A stretch of DNA of 64,000 nt, taken from positions 1-64,000 of the forward strand of contig JAJOLK010000007.1 of assembly GCA_021173225.1 (NCBI GenBank), given 5' to 3'. How positions within the stretch are numbered: position 1 is the first letter of the stretch; each line of letters begins with the position of its first letter. The notes under the pieces were generated by a model. That model was not told the origin of the DNA and did no database searches. It was given only the letters and a program-made list of their open reading frames with translations. A program made the translations under genes and the position numbers. This document shows, in pieces, positions 8,137 to 16,661 of this stretch. The DNA comes from Phycisphaerales bacterium PN19_bin_20 (GTDB taxonomy: Bacteria; Planctomycetota; Phycisphaerae; Phycisphaerales; UBA1924).

Positions 8137-9138
8137 ATGCCCCACCACCCAAAGCCCCGCCGCGCTGCATCGAAGCTCAAGCCCGTCGCCGGTGGGCGTG
8201 GCAAAGCCCCCCAAGCTCGCGCGCTGGTCGAAAGCCCCGCGGGCTTTCGCTCATCGACTGGCGACTGCGAGGTGCTGGTGGGCGACTGCCGCGAGGTGCT
8301 GGCGAAACACCCCTCGGTCCTCGCGGGCGAGGTTGACCTGGTCTTTGCGGACCCGCCGTTTAACTGGAACCGCGCGTACGACCAGTGGGACGACAAGATG
8401 CCGCGCGAGGACTACCTGACCTTCACCTTCGATTGGCTGGACCGGTGCATCCAAGCCCTCAAGCCGACCGGTACGCTGTTTGTCAACATCCCCGACGACA
8501 CCTGCGCCGAGATCGTCTGCTATCTCAAGGGTCATCTCGGCCGCAAGCCAACGCAGGTGCTGCACATGGTCAACTGGTGCATCTGGCACTACCGCTTCGG
8601 GCAGAATCAGGAAGGGGCGTTCATCAACTCCAAGGTTCACACGCTCTACTTCGCCAAAGACCGCGCCAAGCGGACCTGGAACCCGCGCGAAGTGCTCGAG
8701 CTGACCGACCGCGCAAGCACCTACGCCGACAAACGCACCCTCACCAAAAAGGACGGCATGCCCGCGGGCATGCGCGTCCCGCTGGACGTCTGGTACGGGC
8801 CGTACTGGGGCCGCATCCAGGGCAACAACGCCGAGCGGCGCCACGGGCACGACAACCAGCTCCCCGAGGTCTATCTCGAGCGCGTCATCCGATGCGCCAG
8901 CAACCCGGGTGATCTGGTCATGGACCCGTTCACCGGCAGCGGCACGACCGGGACCGTCGCCCTCAACCTCGGGCGTCGATACCTGGGCACTGAGTTCTCG
9001 CGCGACAACGCACGCCGTGCCAGCGAGCGGATGATCCTGCTCGGCCCCGCCCGCCCGCTCGGCCAGCAGCACGGCATCAGCACGGCGATCGCACCCAAAC
9101 GCCGCGCTTTAACTCTGCCAAGCACGACCATCGGCTAG
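8137..9138 (+). CDS. Beta-class DNA methyltransferase (solitary)
   Basis: A SAM-dependent amino-methyltransferase acting on adenine-N6 or cytosine-N4 in DNA. The catalytic motif IV DPPFNW is in the N-terminal third (about residue 72) and the SAM-binding motif I, 'DPFTGSGTTG', is near residue 266. Motif IV before motif I defines the beta class. The final part 'LGRRYLGTEFSRDNA' is the typical strand after motif I. The N-terminal 40 residues are basic and may contact DNA. No restriction endonuclease gene is adjacent, so it is either an orphan regulatory methylase or a relic. Length (333) is normal. Target specificity cannot be deduced. Confidence 0.88.
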   Translation: MPHHPKPRRAASKLKPVAGGRGKAPQARALVESPAGFRSSTGDCEVLVGDCREVLAKHPSVLAGEVDLVFADPPFNWNRAYDQWDDKMPREDYLTFTFDWLDRCIQALKPTGTLFVNIPDDTCAEIVCYLKGHLGRKPTQVLHMVNWCIWHYRFGQNQEGAFINSKVHTLYFAKDRAKRTWNPREVLELTDRASTYADKRTLTKKDGMPAGMRVPLDVWYGPYWGRIQGNNAERRHGHDNQLPEVYLERVIRCASNPGDLVMDPFTGSGTTGTVALNLGRRYLGTEFSRDNARRASERMILLGPARPLGQQHGISTAIAPKRRALTLPSTTIG

Positions 9139-9369
9139 CCCACAGTTCTGGGGCGTGCAACCCCGCAATCTGGCTTCCACACAAACCCCGTCTCATGGGT
9201 TTGGGGGCGGTACATGCCCTCGGTATCGCGGCACGTTGATGAAGGATCGAGGAAGATCGCACAAACTTGTATTTACGGGCTTGCCTCCGCCCCGGGAGTA
9301 TGCCATCTTTGGCCCGTCGCCGGTCGTGAAGCCGGCGCAGCCCCGCTGGACGTTTCGAGAGCAGAGATC

Positions 9370-9663
9370 ATGACCACGGCTTTCATCTTACTGCTGCTGG
9401 TTGCTGTGCCCGCCCTGAACAACCAGGGCGACCTGGCCACGCAGCCCGCCCTCGTCACCGCCACGGCCCCTAGCACTTCCACGGCCCCCATGGCTGACCC
9501 GACCGCGCCGCGCTCGATCATCACCCCCGAGGCGATTGTGCCCCCCAAGCTCGGCGAGCCCGTCCCAACAACAACCCTGACCAGCCAGCTGATCCCGACC
9601 CCCGGTGCCGTCGGCCTCTTCGGGCTCGGGCTGCTGGCGATGTCCCGCCGCAAGCGCGGCTAA
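9370..9663 (+). CDS. Short secreted protein with PEP-CTERM-like tail
   Basis: A 97-residue protein made almost entirely of a signal peptide (MTTAFILLLLVAVPAL), a Thr/Pro/Ala-rich linker and a sorting tail: 'IPTPGAVGLFGLGLLAM' followed by SRRKRG. The ATG at 9370 is chosen because the signal peptide starts there; upstream codons in frame give no membrane-like sequence. The mature part would be only about 50 residues, so it may be a small surface or matrix polypeptide processed by an exosortase. It resembles the partial protein at the window start only in the tail. Confidence 0.6.
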   Translation: MTTAFILLLLVAVPALNNQGDLATQPALVTATAPSTSTAPMADPTAPRSIITPEAIVPPKLGEPVPTTTLTSQLIPTPGAVGLFGLGLLAMSRRKRG

Positions 9664-9722
9664 GACGTGCCACAGCGCGGCCCTGCTGCTCGCCGGGCCC
9701 TCGCCGCCACTCGCACTTTTAT

Positions 9723-9977
9723 TCAGGCCTTGGCCTTTGGACCCATCGCGCGACCGCCGACAGTCAGCGTGGCGCGGGTCTGCCGACCGGCCTTGCCACG
9801 CTTGCCCGCCAGAAAGCTCGGCAGCTTCGCCAGCACGCGCTGGGGCAACACCGCGCGCAGCAGGTAGAGCCCGGCAAGCGCCGCCAAGCCCGTCACAACC
9901 CAGAACTGCCAGTCATGCGTCGGCACTCCAAGAGCGTACGCGACTGCGTTCAGCTCAGCGTCTGAAGCGCAGGGCAA
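9723..9977 (-). CDS. Putative small single-span membrane protein
   Basis: An 84-residue frame with one clear membrane segment (FWVVTGLAALAGLYLL) followed by a basic tail (LAGKRGKAGRQTR) ending GPKAKA. The only usable starts are TTG at 9977 or an internal GTG ahead of PTHDW, and neither has a strong ribosome site. It sits head to tail with the dockerin-protein gene upstream of it on the same strand. I do not recognise a family. The hydrophobic/basic organisation and clean fit between neighbours support it being real, but modestly. Confidence 0.4.
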   Translation of the reverse strand: MPCASDAELNAVAYALGVPTHDWQFWVVTGLAALAGLYLLRAVLPQRVLAKLPSFLAGKRGKAGRQTRATLTVGGRAMGPKAKA

Positions 9978-10007
9978 CCTTCCCGTAGACGCCGCTCGGC
10001 ACGCCGA

Positions 10008-11804
10008 TCAGCAACCGGCAATGAACCGCGAGATGAACACGATGATGTCGTCGGCCGTGAACTCGCCATCACTACCGGCCTGCTGGCCCGCCCGGCTTAC
10101 GTCGGCCCGCGCGTCAGCGGTGACAAACCACCCGATGAACACGATGATGTCGTCCGCGGTCACTTCGCCGTCGGCCCCGATGCTCTGGCCCGCGCCCGCG
10201 ACGTCACTGGCGCCGCACCCGGCGCTCAGGCCACCGAACCGCGCGTTCAGGCGGGCCGTGCCTGAAGCTCCGCCGCCCGCGGCCATGCCGAATCGCCCCT
10301 GGCCCACAACGCCCGGATAGCCCGTAACGCCCGCGTAGTACGTCCCCGCGACAAGAGTCCCGTCACGCCCATCACCGGGCGCGACGCCCGCGCCGGGCGA
10401 TGACCGCGCCGGCGTGGTATCACCAAAGCTCAGCGCCGAGACGCCCAGCGCCGCGAGAGCATCACCTTCATCGTTCACCGCCACAAGTCGCCCGCTCGAG
10501 CGGTAGAGCGCCAGCACCGTGTCATTGGGCGTGCCCAGCGGCGGCGCGGGCAGCGTGCTGCCCAGCGTGTCAAGATCAACCCACGCGCTCGCCGCGTCAC
10601 TGACTGCCGAGCCCAGAGCAAAGCTGAACCACGCAACGCCCGCGGCACCGGTTGCGGTCACGGCGCCAGTGGCCGTCCGCACGCCCGGCGCGCCGCCCGC
10701 TGCGCCAAGCACGCCCAGCGCCGCCGCGGGCCCCGCGAGCGTTGGCACCGGCACCGGCGCTGCGCCCGTCCGCACGCTGAGGCTGAACGCCCCGCCCGAA
10801 AACCGCCCGCCCTGCGTGACAAAGTTCTCATCCAAACTCGGGACCGCCGGCGTGATGAGCACGTAGTGTGCGCCGCTCGCCAAATCGCCAGCTTGCCCCT
10901 GGCCGCGCGGCTGTTCGTCCGCCGCGTCACCAAGCTGCGTGCCCGAGCCGGCGCCAAAGCTCAGCGCCGCGCCGTCAGCCGGCCCGTTCTGATCGTCTGA
11001 CCCGCGCAGCATCCCACTCGCGTTGTACAGCGCAACGGCGCTGTCAAGCGCGCCTGAGCTGACAACCTCTAAGAACCGCGCCGCATCAACCGTGGGTGCG
11101 CTGGCGAGGTCGAGCTGGTACCACGCCTGCTGCCCGGCGCTCAGCGTCCCGCTGCGCGTCAGCGTCTGCGTCTCGGAAAGGCTCAGCGTCTCGCCCGGGC
11201 TCGGCGGCGTGGGTGCCTGATCCTCGAGCCAGAAGCTCGCCGAAACGATCCGCGCCTCGGGCGCCGTGCTGGCCGAGCCGTCGGCAAAGGTGTCACTAAA
11301 TCGGAAGCTCCACGTGCCCGCCGTGGTGCCCGCCACAATGGCCGCGGGCAGGGCGACAAGGCGCTGCGCGCCGGTGACGGTCGCGTAGCCCTCAACCAGC
11401 GGCAGCAGTTGCACGTCAAACGCCGGGCCGCTCGGGGGCGTTACGCGCACCAGCAGGTCTTGCCCGTACGTGCCCAACGCGATCGACTGCGCGGTAGCCG
11501 AAATCCGCAGCCCTCGCACGGCAAAGCCCGCCGCCGGCCACGTCACGCTCGTCGTCGTGTTCAGCGGGTTGCTCGTGCCCGTTTCGCTGTACACGCTGAT
11601 GGGCCCGGTCACGTCACGCTGAAGCTGCGGGGCCGCGAGCGCTGGCGCGACAATCGCGAGGCCAGCCAGCGCTGCCGCGGCCTTGATTCTGTGCTGGACC
11701 GCTTGCCGTGCCGCTTGCCGTGCCAGATGCTGCGCGTGCAGGCCATACTCGGCGCCGGGCGCACAGTGTTGCTGACAACGACCAAGAGCACCGATTGCAC
11801 GCAT
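10008..11804 (-). CDS. Secreted GC-type dockerin-anchored protein
   Basis: The ATG at 11804 has an AGGAG 8 nt upstream. A long basic leader then a hydrophobic segment (AAAALAGLAIVAPALA) form the signal peptide. The bulk is beta-rich and Gly/Ala/Ser/Thr-rich, with three related extracellular sandwich-like sections containing 'LDSAVALYN' and 'NDTVLALYRSSGRLVAVNDEGD', reminiscent of bacterial pre-peptidase C-terminal domains. It ends with two dockerin-like repeats, each with a GxDGExTADDII(V)FI core, and a final Gly-Cys. This is the GC-type dockerin tail I know from Phycisphaerales surface proteins. It is probably a cell-surface protein; its ligand is unknown. Confidence 0.75.
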   Translation of the reverse strand: MRAIGALGRCQQHCAPGAEYGLHAQHLARQAARQAVQHRIKAAAALAGLAIVAPALAAPQLQRDVTGPISVYSETGTSNPLNTTTSVTWPAAGFAVRGLRISATAQSIALGTYGQDLLVRVTPPSGPAFDVQLLPLVEGYATVTGAQRLVALPAAIVAGTTAGTWSFRFSDTFADGSASTAPEARIVSASFWLEDQAPTPPSPGETLSLSETQTLTRSGTLSAGQQAWYQLDLASAPTVDAARFLEVVSSGALDSAVALYNASGMLRGSDDQNGPADGAALSFGAGSGTQLGDAADEQPRGQGQAGDLASGAHYVLITPAVPSLDENFVTQGGRFSGGAFSLSVRTGAAPVPVPTLAGPAAALGVLGAAGGAPGVRTATGAVTATGAAGVAWFSFALGSAVSDAASAWVDLDTLGSTLPAPPLGTPNDTVLALYRSSGRLVAVNDEGDALAALGVSALSFGDTTPARSSPGAGVAPGDGRDGTLVAGTYYAGVTGYPGVVGQGRFGMAAGGGASGTARLNARFGGLSAGCGASDVAGAGQSIGADGEVTADDIIVFIGWFVTADARADVSRAGQQAGSDGEFTADDIIVFISRFIAGC

Positions 11805-11869
11805 AGCACACGCTCCTGTGGCCGCACGGGCGAAGAACACACGCCGCGCACAGGCCAGACGGTGATAGT

Positions 11870-14023
11870 TTACACCACGCTTGGCACGGTGGCCAAGGAC
11901 CCATGCTCGCTCATGCCGCCGCTGTCAAGTTGGCCCGGGCCGGGGCCGGGTTTCGCGATCGCACCGCACGTGCAGACCTCAATGCCCCGATAACCCAGCA
12001 GCAGCAGCGAGTGGCCCACCACCAGCAGCGTGCCGCCCTCATGCCCAACTACGCCCATCCACAGCGGCATCCGCCAACCGAACAGGCTGCCCACGATCAC
12101 GCCCACGGCCATCACCGCCATCGCGCCAATCGCAAAGCACAGGTTGATCGTGATCGTCCGGCGCGTCCGCCTTGCCAGCCCCACCGCCCAGGGCACGGTG
12201 CTTAGATCATCGCTCAAAAGCACGATGTCAGCATTCTCCAGGGCCGCGTCACTCCCGATGCTGCCGATCCCGAGCGAGACGTCCGCCATTGCCAGCGCCG
12301 GCGCGTCATTGACGCCATCACCGATGACACCGACGTGCCTTCGCCCGCGCGGCGCGCTGGTGCTGAGCTTGGCCTTGAGCGCGCGGACGTGCTCGACCTT
12401 GCCCGCGGGCAGAAGCTCGGCGTGAAACTCGTCAAGCTTGAGGGCCGTGGCGATCGTCGTGGCCGTCAGCGCGTTGTCACCCGTCAGCATGACCACCGGG
12501 CGCACGCCCAGCGCGTGCAAACGCTCGACCAAACAGTCTGCACCCGGGCGGGCGCTGTCAGCCAGAATAAAGACCCCGGCCTGCTGCCCGTGCGTGCAGA
12601 CCACCGCGATCTGCCCCTGATGCTGCACCTTGGCCAGCTCTGCGCGCACGTGATTGACAAAGCACGCCGGGAGCGACTCGCGCGTGTGCGCCAGGTTGCC
12701 AAGGTGCGCCTGCTGACCGTCCAGCTCGCCGCTGACCCCGCGCCCAACCACCGTCCGCACCTGCTGCACGTCCGCCGGCGTAACGCTCTGGGCGGCGGCG
12801 GCCCGCACAATCGCCTGCGCAATGGGGTGTGTGCTGTGCATCTCAAGCCCCGCCGCCACCGCCAGCATCTCGCGCCCGTCGCTCCAGCCCACGGCCAGCA
12901 GATCGCGCAGCTCGGGCTTGCCGACGGTGAGCGTGCCGGTCTTGTCAAAGGCCACCGCGCCCAGGCCCGCGAGCCGCTCAATGGCCTGCCCGCCCTTGAA
13001 CAGCACGCCCCCGCGCGCGCCCCGGCTGATGCCCGCGAGGCTCGCAGTAGGCGTGCTGATGACCAGCGCGCACGGGCTCAGCACAATCAGCAGCCCGATA
13101 GCTGTGTACGCCGCGTCCTTCATGGGGCGGCCAAACAGCGGCGCGGGCCCAAGCCACCAGAGCAAGAACACCGTCAGAGACAGCCCGAAGACCGCCAGCG
13201 CGAACGGGCGGCTCAGACGGTCAATCACCCGCTGCACCGGCTCTTTGGTGCTCTGCGCCTCGATCACCAGACGCAGCACCTTCTGCAGGCTGCTGTCGCT
13301 GGCCAGCCGCAGCACCGTGGCCTCAAACGGGTCGCCCACGTTGATCGTGCCCGCAAAGACCTCGGCGCCGGGCCCGACATCACGCGGCATGCTCTCGCCC
13401 GTCAGGCTCGACTGGTCAAGGCTCGAACTGCCCAGCACCACGCGCGCATCCGCCGGCACGCGCTCGCCCGTGGGCACGCGCACGCGCGCGTCCACCTCCA
13501 GCGCCTCGGGCGCACGCTCAAGCCACGCGCCATCAATCAGCACCATCGCCCGCGTGGGCATCAGCGTGTGCAGGGCCGCGACGGCGGCCTTGGTCCGGGC
13601 CGTGGCCAGGTCCTCAAGCGCGCCAGCGAGCGTGAACAAGAACAGCAGCAGCGCGCCCTCGGCCACCGCGCCGATCCACGCCGCCAGCAACGCCGCCACG
13701 ACCATCAGCACGTCGATGTCGACCAAGTTGGCACGGACGGCCTCCGCCGCCGCCCGCCCGCCGTAGACCAGCCCAATCAGTAGCGCGAGCCAGTCCAGCG
13801 CCAGCGGCCAAAGTGCCGGGCCCGCCTCCGTTGCCGGTGCAAGCCCCATCAACCGGGCCGCAAACGCCACCAGCAGCAACGCCCCGGCGACCGACGCGCC
13901 GATGAGCTGCGACCGCGGAGCCAAAAGCAACGCCATCTTTCCTACCGGTTCTACGCCGAAGCTCGGCACCGATCGTTGGTTGGGCGTTGCCGACGGTGCG
14001 GCCGACTCCACCTTCATGGCCAT
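11870..14023 (-). CDS. P1B-4-type heavy metal translocating P-type ATPase
   Basis: An inner-membrane ATP-driven metal exporter of 717 residues. P-type hallmarks are DKTGTLT with the phosphorylated Asp at about 360, the TGES actuator loop (208-211), 'MLTGDNALTA' and 'GDGVNDAPALA'. The transmembrane metal site is SPC (316-318) rather than CPC, and the last helices contain HEGG (661-664). SPC together with HEG(G/S)T defines subgroup P1B-4, linked to Co2+, Zn2+ or Fe2+ efflux. There is no N-terminal heavy-metal-binding domain. The C-terminus has an unusual 'EVCTCG' just after the last helix that could bind metal. No metalloregulator gene is adjacent. The start may also be at internal Met codons. 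Confidence 0.9.
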   Translation of the reverse strand: MAMKVESAAPSATPNQRSVPSFGVEPVGKMALLLAPRSQLIGASVAGALLLVAFAARLMGLAPATEAGPALWPLALDWLALLIGLVYGGRAAAEAVRANLVDIDVLMVVAALLAAWIGAVAEGALLLFLFTLAGALEDLATARTKAAVAALHTLMPTRAMVLIDGAWLERAPEALEVDARVRVPTGERVPADARVVLGSSSLDQSSLTGESMPRDVGPGAEVFAGTINVGDPFEATVLRLASDSSLQKVLRLVIEAQSTKEPVQRVIDRLSRPFALAVFGLSLTVFLLWWLGPAPLFGRPMKDAAYTAIGLLIVLSPCALVISTPTASLAGISRGARGGVLFKGGQAIERLAGLGAVAFDKTGTLTVGKPELRDLLAVGWSDGREMLAVAAGLEMHSTHPIAQAIVRAAAAQSVTPADVQQVRTVVGRGVSGELDGQQAHLGNLAHTRESLPACFVNHVRAELAKVQHQGQIAVVCTHGQQAGVFILADSARPGADCLVERLHALGVRPVVMLTGDNALTATTIATALKLDEFHAELLPAGKVEHVRALKAKLSTSAPRGRRHVGVIGDGVNDAPALAMADVSLGIGSIGSDAALENADIVLLSDDLSTVPWAVGLARRTRRTITINLCFAIGAMAVMAVGVIVGSLFGWRMPLWMGVVGHEGGTLLVVGHSLLLLGYRGIEVCTCGAIAKPGPGPGQLDSGGMSEHGSLATVPSVV

Positions 14024-14258
14024 AGCACATGTTAGCGGCCGTCACGCACGCCATCACCAAACGCTGCCCGTCCGGACGCCACCGCCCGGGAAGTTTCCTT
14101 GAACGGTCACCGACCGCAAGGCTCTGAAATGGCCACAAACGCAGCGGTTCTCCCGATCAGATGGTGCTTCTTAGTGGAGAGCCGGTGCATACCGGACCCC
14201 CCGGGCCTGGGCTGTACCACTTTGGCACATATTGCGCGCAAAAAATTGGTTTCTTCGC

Positions 14259-14286
14259 TTGCATCGATCCGACACTGATGTACACT
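14259..14286 (+). promoter_or_regulatory. Candidate promoter of an orphan transcript
   Basis: TTGCAT and TACACT are separated by 16 bp, a fair sigma-70-type -35/-10 pair in an unusually A+T-rich patch (the preceding run is GCAAAAAATTGG). It lies about 245 bp before a strong terminator with no convincing gene between them. Confidence 0.4.
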
Positions 14287-14292
14287 CGTAGT

Positions 14293-14540
14293 GGAGTTGT
14301 CGCAGCACCCCCCTCGGGCCTGCGGCTCGGAAACCGAATACTTCGGTTTATCAGGAGGGTCGGCGAGCAAGTTGAGAGTCCATGAAGCTGAGGAGACCGG
14401 TCCGACCGGACGCTTCACGGAATCTTCAACGTACACACTGAACTGCTCGACGGCCGCATGTGAAGCCTGGTAAACTGTAAACGATCTCTCTCTCCTCCAG
14501 CGGGGCGCTGTCTAACGATGGCGCCCTGCTTTGTTTTTGG
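14293..14540 (+). ncRNA. Candidate structured small RNA of ~245 nt, family unknown
   Basis: The interval between the promoter-like element and the terminator is G-rich in hairpins and poor in coding signal. It includes AAACCGAA-TAC-TTCGGTTT (14331-14349), a perfect 8-bp stem with a 3-nt loop, and a nested pair GAAGC...GCTTC enclosing CCGGT...ACCGG (about 14384-14415). Short open frames across it have no recognisable similarity. I looked for RNase P, tmRNA, SRP and 6S signatures and found none, so the class is unassigned. It may be a trans-acting small RNA or the leader of a lost gene. Confidence 0.4.
14499..14540 (+). terminator. Strong Rho-independent terminator
   Basis: AGCGGGGCGC (14499-14508) pairs over 10 bp, with one G-U, with GCGCCCTGCT (14521-14530). 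The loop is 12 nt, and TTGTTTTTGG follows. This is the clearest intrinsic terminator in the window and points to a plus-strand transcript ending here. Confidence 0.75.
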
Positions 14541-15453
14541 TTTCCTCTCGGAATCCGAAAACACTCTTTCTCTCCAAGCCTCGTTGACCAGTCTTCGCCT
14601 AATGCGAGCGGCGGGTGGCCCTCTCATACTCCGCCGATATCTAATCGAATATGACCGAATGTGCGTGCTTCGCCCGCGATCTGTGAACCTGAGTGCTGAG
14701 CCTGGGCTCCTTGACAATCAATACCTTTACCGGGCCGTCGCGCGCTGTGGCCAGCCCACAAAGGCCAACGACTAAGCACATCACCCGAGCCCGAGCCCCA
14801 CACTTCGGCACAGATGAGGCCGGCTTGGCCCAGCCCGGCCAACACCGCACACAATCGCCGAAGGGCCTCATTTGGTAGTTTGGGGTAGTTATCCACATCT
14901 GAGGGCGAGCTGGCGGGGCCATGCTCGTCAGATTTCACAATCAGGGACGGTCCAAACGCGCACAATTTGCGCAGTTCTTCCAGGATGCCAAAGAACATCC
15001 GCCAGGATCTTTGGACCGGCGTGGCCAGCTACTGCGACGACCCCCAAAAGTAGCGTGAGCTCTGCCTCCCTTCGGAGGCGGGGACCGAAGACGGCAAGGG
15101 ACAAACACCCTTTACGCCCGCAGGCCGCGCAGCTCGCGCTCGCACAATCCTGGCAGTTCTCTCCTCCATCAGCTCTACCAGGACGAGTAGTTTACCAAGC
15201 CGGATCCAACTTTCCAGCATTATCTCCTGGTACGTCGGAGAATCTGGACCCTTGGGGAAACCTTTACGCGCCCGTAGGGGTCTTTATGGGTCAGGCGCGT
15301 AAAACTGGGGTCTTTGCGCTGGATGGTGCCACCTGAACGCGTGTTCAATTACCCAGATCGATGACACCATGACTGGACTTTGGCCGCCGTGGCTGTCGGT
15401 CTATGAGGATTGTGCCGCGGCATGTAGCCAAGGCTCGCTGACTGGCCCAAAAT
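14541..15453. other. Gene-poor stretch, nothing assigned
   Basis: About 900 bp with lower G+C than its surroundings and no frame with convincing coding character. Two overlapping minus-strand frames (about 14624-14998) look faintly protein-like, one in each half, as a decayed frameshifted gene might, but no family is recognisable. The rest shows no repeat or RNA motif that I can support. Confidence 0.4.
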
Positions 15454-15565
15454 GAAGCGCGGACGAAGCGCGGATGAAACGCAGATCAAGAGTGGATGGC
15501 GGCGTGGCCAGGGCGTGGCTAGGCCGTGAGTTGGAGCGTGATTTGGGTCGTGGTTGAAGTGTGCC
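15454..15565 (+). repeat. Degenerate 11-bp tandem array upstream of the epimerase gene
   Basis: About ten units with 11-12 bp spacing. The first part repeats GAAGCGCGGAY (15454, 15465, 15476). The second part repeats GGCGTGGCYAG, with CGTG at 15503, 15514, 15525, 15537 and 15549. The array ends about 34 nt before the TTG start of the epimerase gene. The second-part consensus matches the reverse complement of the 11-bp array at 42136-42277. Confidence 0.6.
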
Positions 15566-15598
15566 GGGGACGACTGACGCGAGCTTCTGGAGCGGGCC

Positions 15599-16612
15599 TT
15601 GAACGATGCAACTGGACGGACGAGCGATGCGGGCACGGGCGGCCCAGTGCTTGTGACGGGGGCGGCCGGGTTTATCGGGAGCCACACGTGCCGCGCGCTG
15701 CTGCTGCGCGGGTGTCGCGTGCTGGCGCTGGACAACTTTGACCCCTTCTACTCGCGGGCCCGCAAGCAGGCGAACATCGACGGCGTCACGCGCGGGCTCA
15801 GCGCAAGCCAGCACGCGCTGCTGACCTTCGCCGAGCTTGATATCAACGACGCGCCAGCGCTGGGTTCGTTCCTTGACGCGCACGGCCCGAGCAGCGTGAT
15901 CCATCTGGCGGCCAAGGCCAACCCGCGCCTGAGCGTGCAGCATGCCGCGGCGTACATGCACGCCAACGTCACCGGCACCAGCGCGCTGCTGCACGAGCTT
16001 GGCCTGCGCGGCGTCGATCGCATCGTGATCGCGTCAAGCTCATCGGTCTACGGCAACCTGCCGACGGCGCCGTTCAGCGAAGAGATGGACGCGAGCGCGC
16101 CGATCAGCCCCTATGCCGCCAGTAAGCGGGCCTGCGAGTTGCTGGGCTACGCGCACCATCACCTCACGGGCGCGAACGTAGCGATGCTGCGGTTCTTTAC
16201 GGTGTTTGGGCCCGGTCAGCGGCCTGACCTTGGCGTCAGCCTGTTCCTTGAGCGGATCAGCACGGGCCAGATCATCAAGCTCTTTGGCGATGGGACGATG
16301 GCCCGCGACTGCACCTATGTAGATGATGCGGTCAGCGGCGTGCTGGCGGCCCACGACCGGATTGATCGGTTTGGTTTCCGGGTTTGGAACCTTGGCAACA
16401 GCCGTCCCGTCACGGTCAATGAGATGATCGCGACGTGCGCGCGGGTGGTGGGCAAGGCGGCCAAGCTTGAGCCCGCGCCGCTTCAGGCCGGTGACGTGCA
16501 ACTGACGTTCGCCGATCTGACGCGCGCACGCGCGGAGCTGGGCTACGAACCTGTGACGCGCTTTGAGCCGGGCGTAGAGAGGCAGTGGGCCTGGGCGCAG
16601 GGGCTGGGGTGA
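15599..16612 (+). CDS. NAD-dependent sugar-nucleotide epimerase (UDP-glucuronate 4-epimerase-like)
   Basis: An extended SDR enzyme of 337 residues that interconverts nucleotide-sugars for cell-surface polysaccharides. It has the Rossmann motif 'VTGAAGFIGSH', the 'LDNFDPFYS' segment typical of UDP-glucuronate 4-epimerases, 'VIHLAAKANPRLSV', catalytic Ser (SSSSVYG) and Tyr-x3-Lys (YAASK), and 'DCTYVDDAV'. The TTG start is supported by GGAG 6 nt upstream; no ATG lies before the Rossmann motif in this frame. It is a single gene flanked by non-coding sequence, with a repeat array just ahead of its start. The exact substrate (UDP-GlcA versus UDP-Glc) is not certain. Confidence 0.85.
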   Translation: MNDATGRTSDAGTGGPVLVTGAAGFIGSHTCRALLLRGCRVLALDNFDPFYSRARKQANIDGVTRGLSASQHALLTFAELDINDAPALGSFLDAHGPSSVIHLAAKANPRLSVQHAAAYMHANVTGTSALLHELGLRGVDRIVIASSSSVYGNLPTAPFSEEMDASAPISPYAASKRACELLGYAHHHLTGANVAMLRFFTVFGPGQRPDLGVSLFLERISTGQIIKLFGDGTMARDCTYVDDAVSGVLAAHDRIDRFGFRVWNLGNSRPVTVNEMIATCARVVGKAAKLEPAPLQAGDVQLTFADLTRARAELGYEPVTRFEPGVERQWAWAQGLG

Positions 16613-16661
16613 GAGGTGAGGGGTGAGAGCGTGGGGGATGAGTCATGAGGGGTTGGGTTAA

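Noticed and set aside
14024..14160. Possible NiCo (czcD-type) riboswitch ahead of the metal ATPase
   Set aside because: The upstream minus-strand sequence lacks the repeated conserved segments I know for that riboswitch.
14624..14998. Two overlapping minus-strand frames with faintly protein-like sequence
   Set aside because: No family recognised, coding character switches frame midway, no strong ribosome site; at best a decayed gene.
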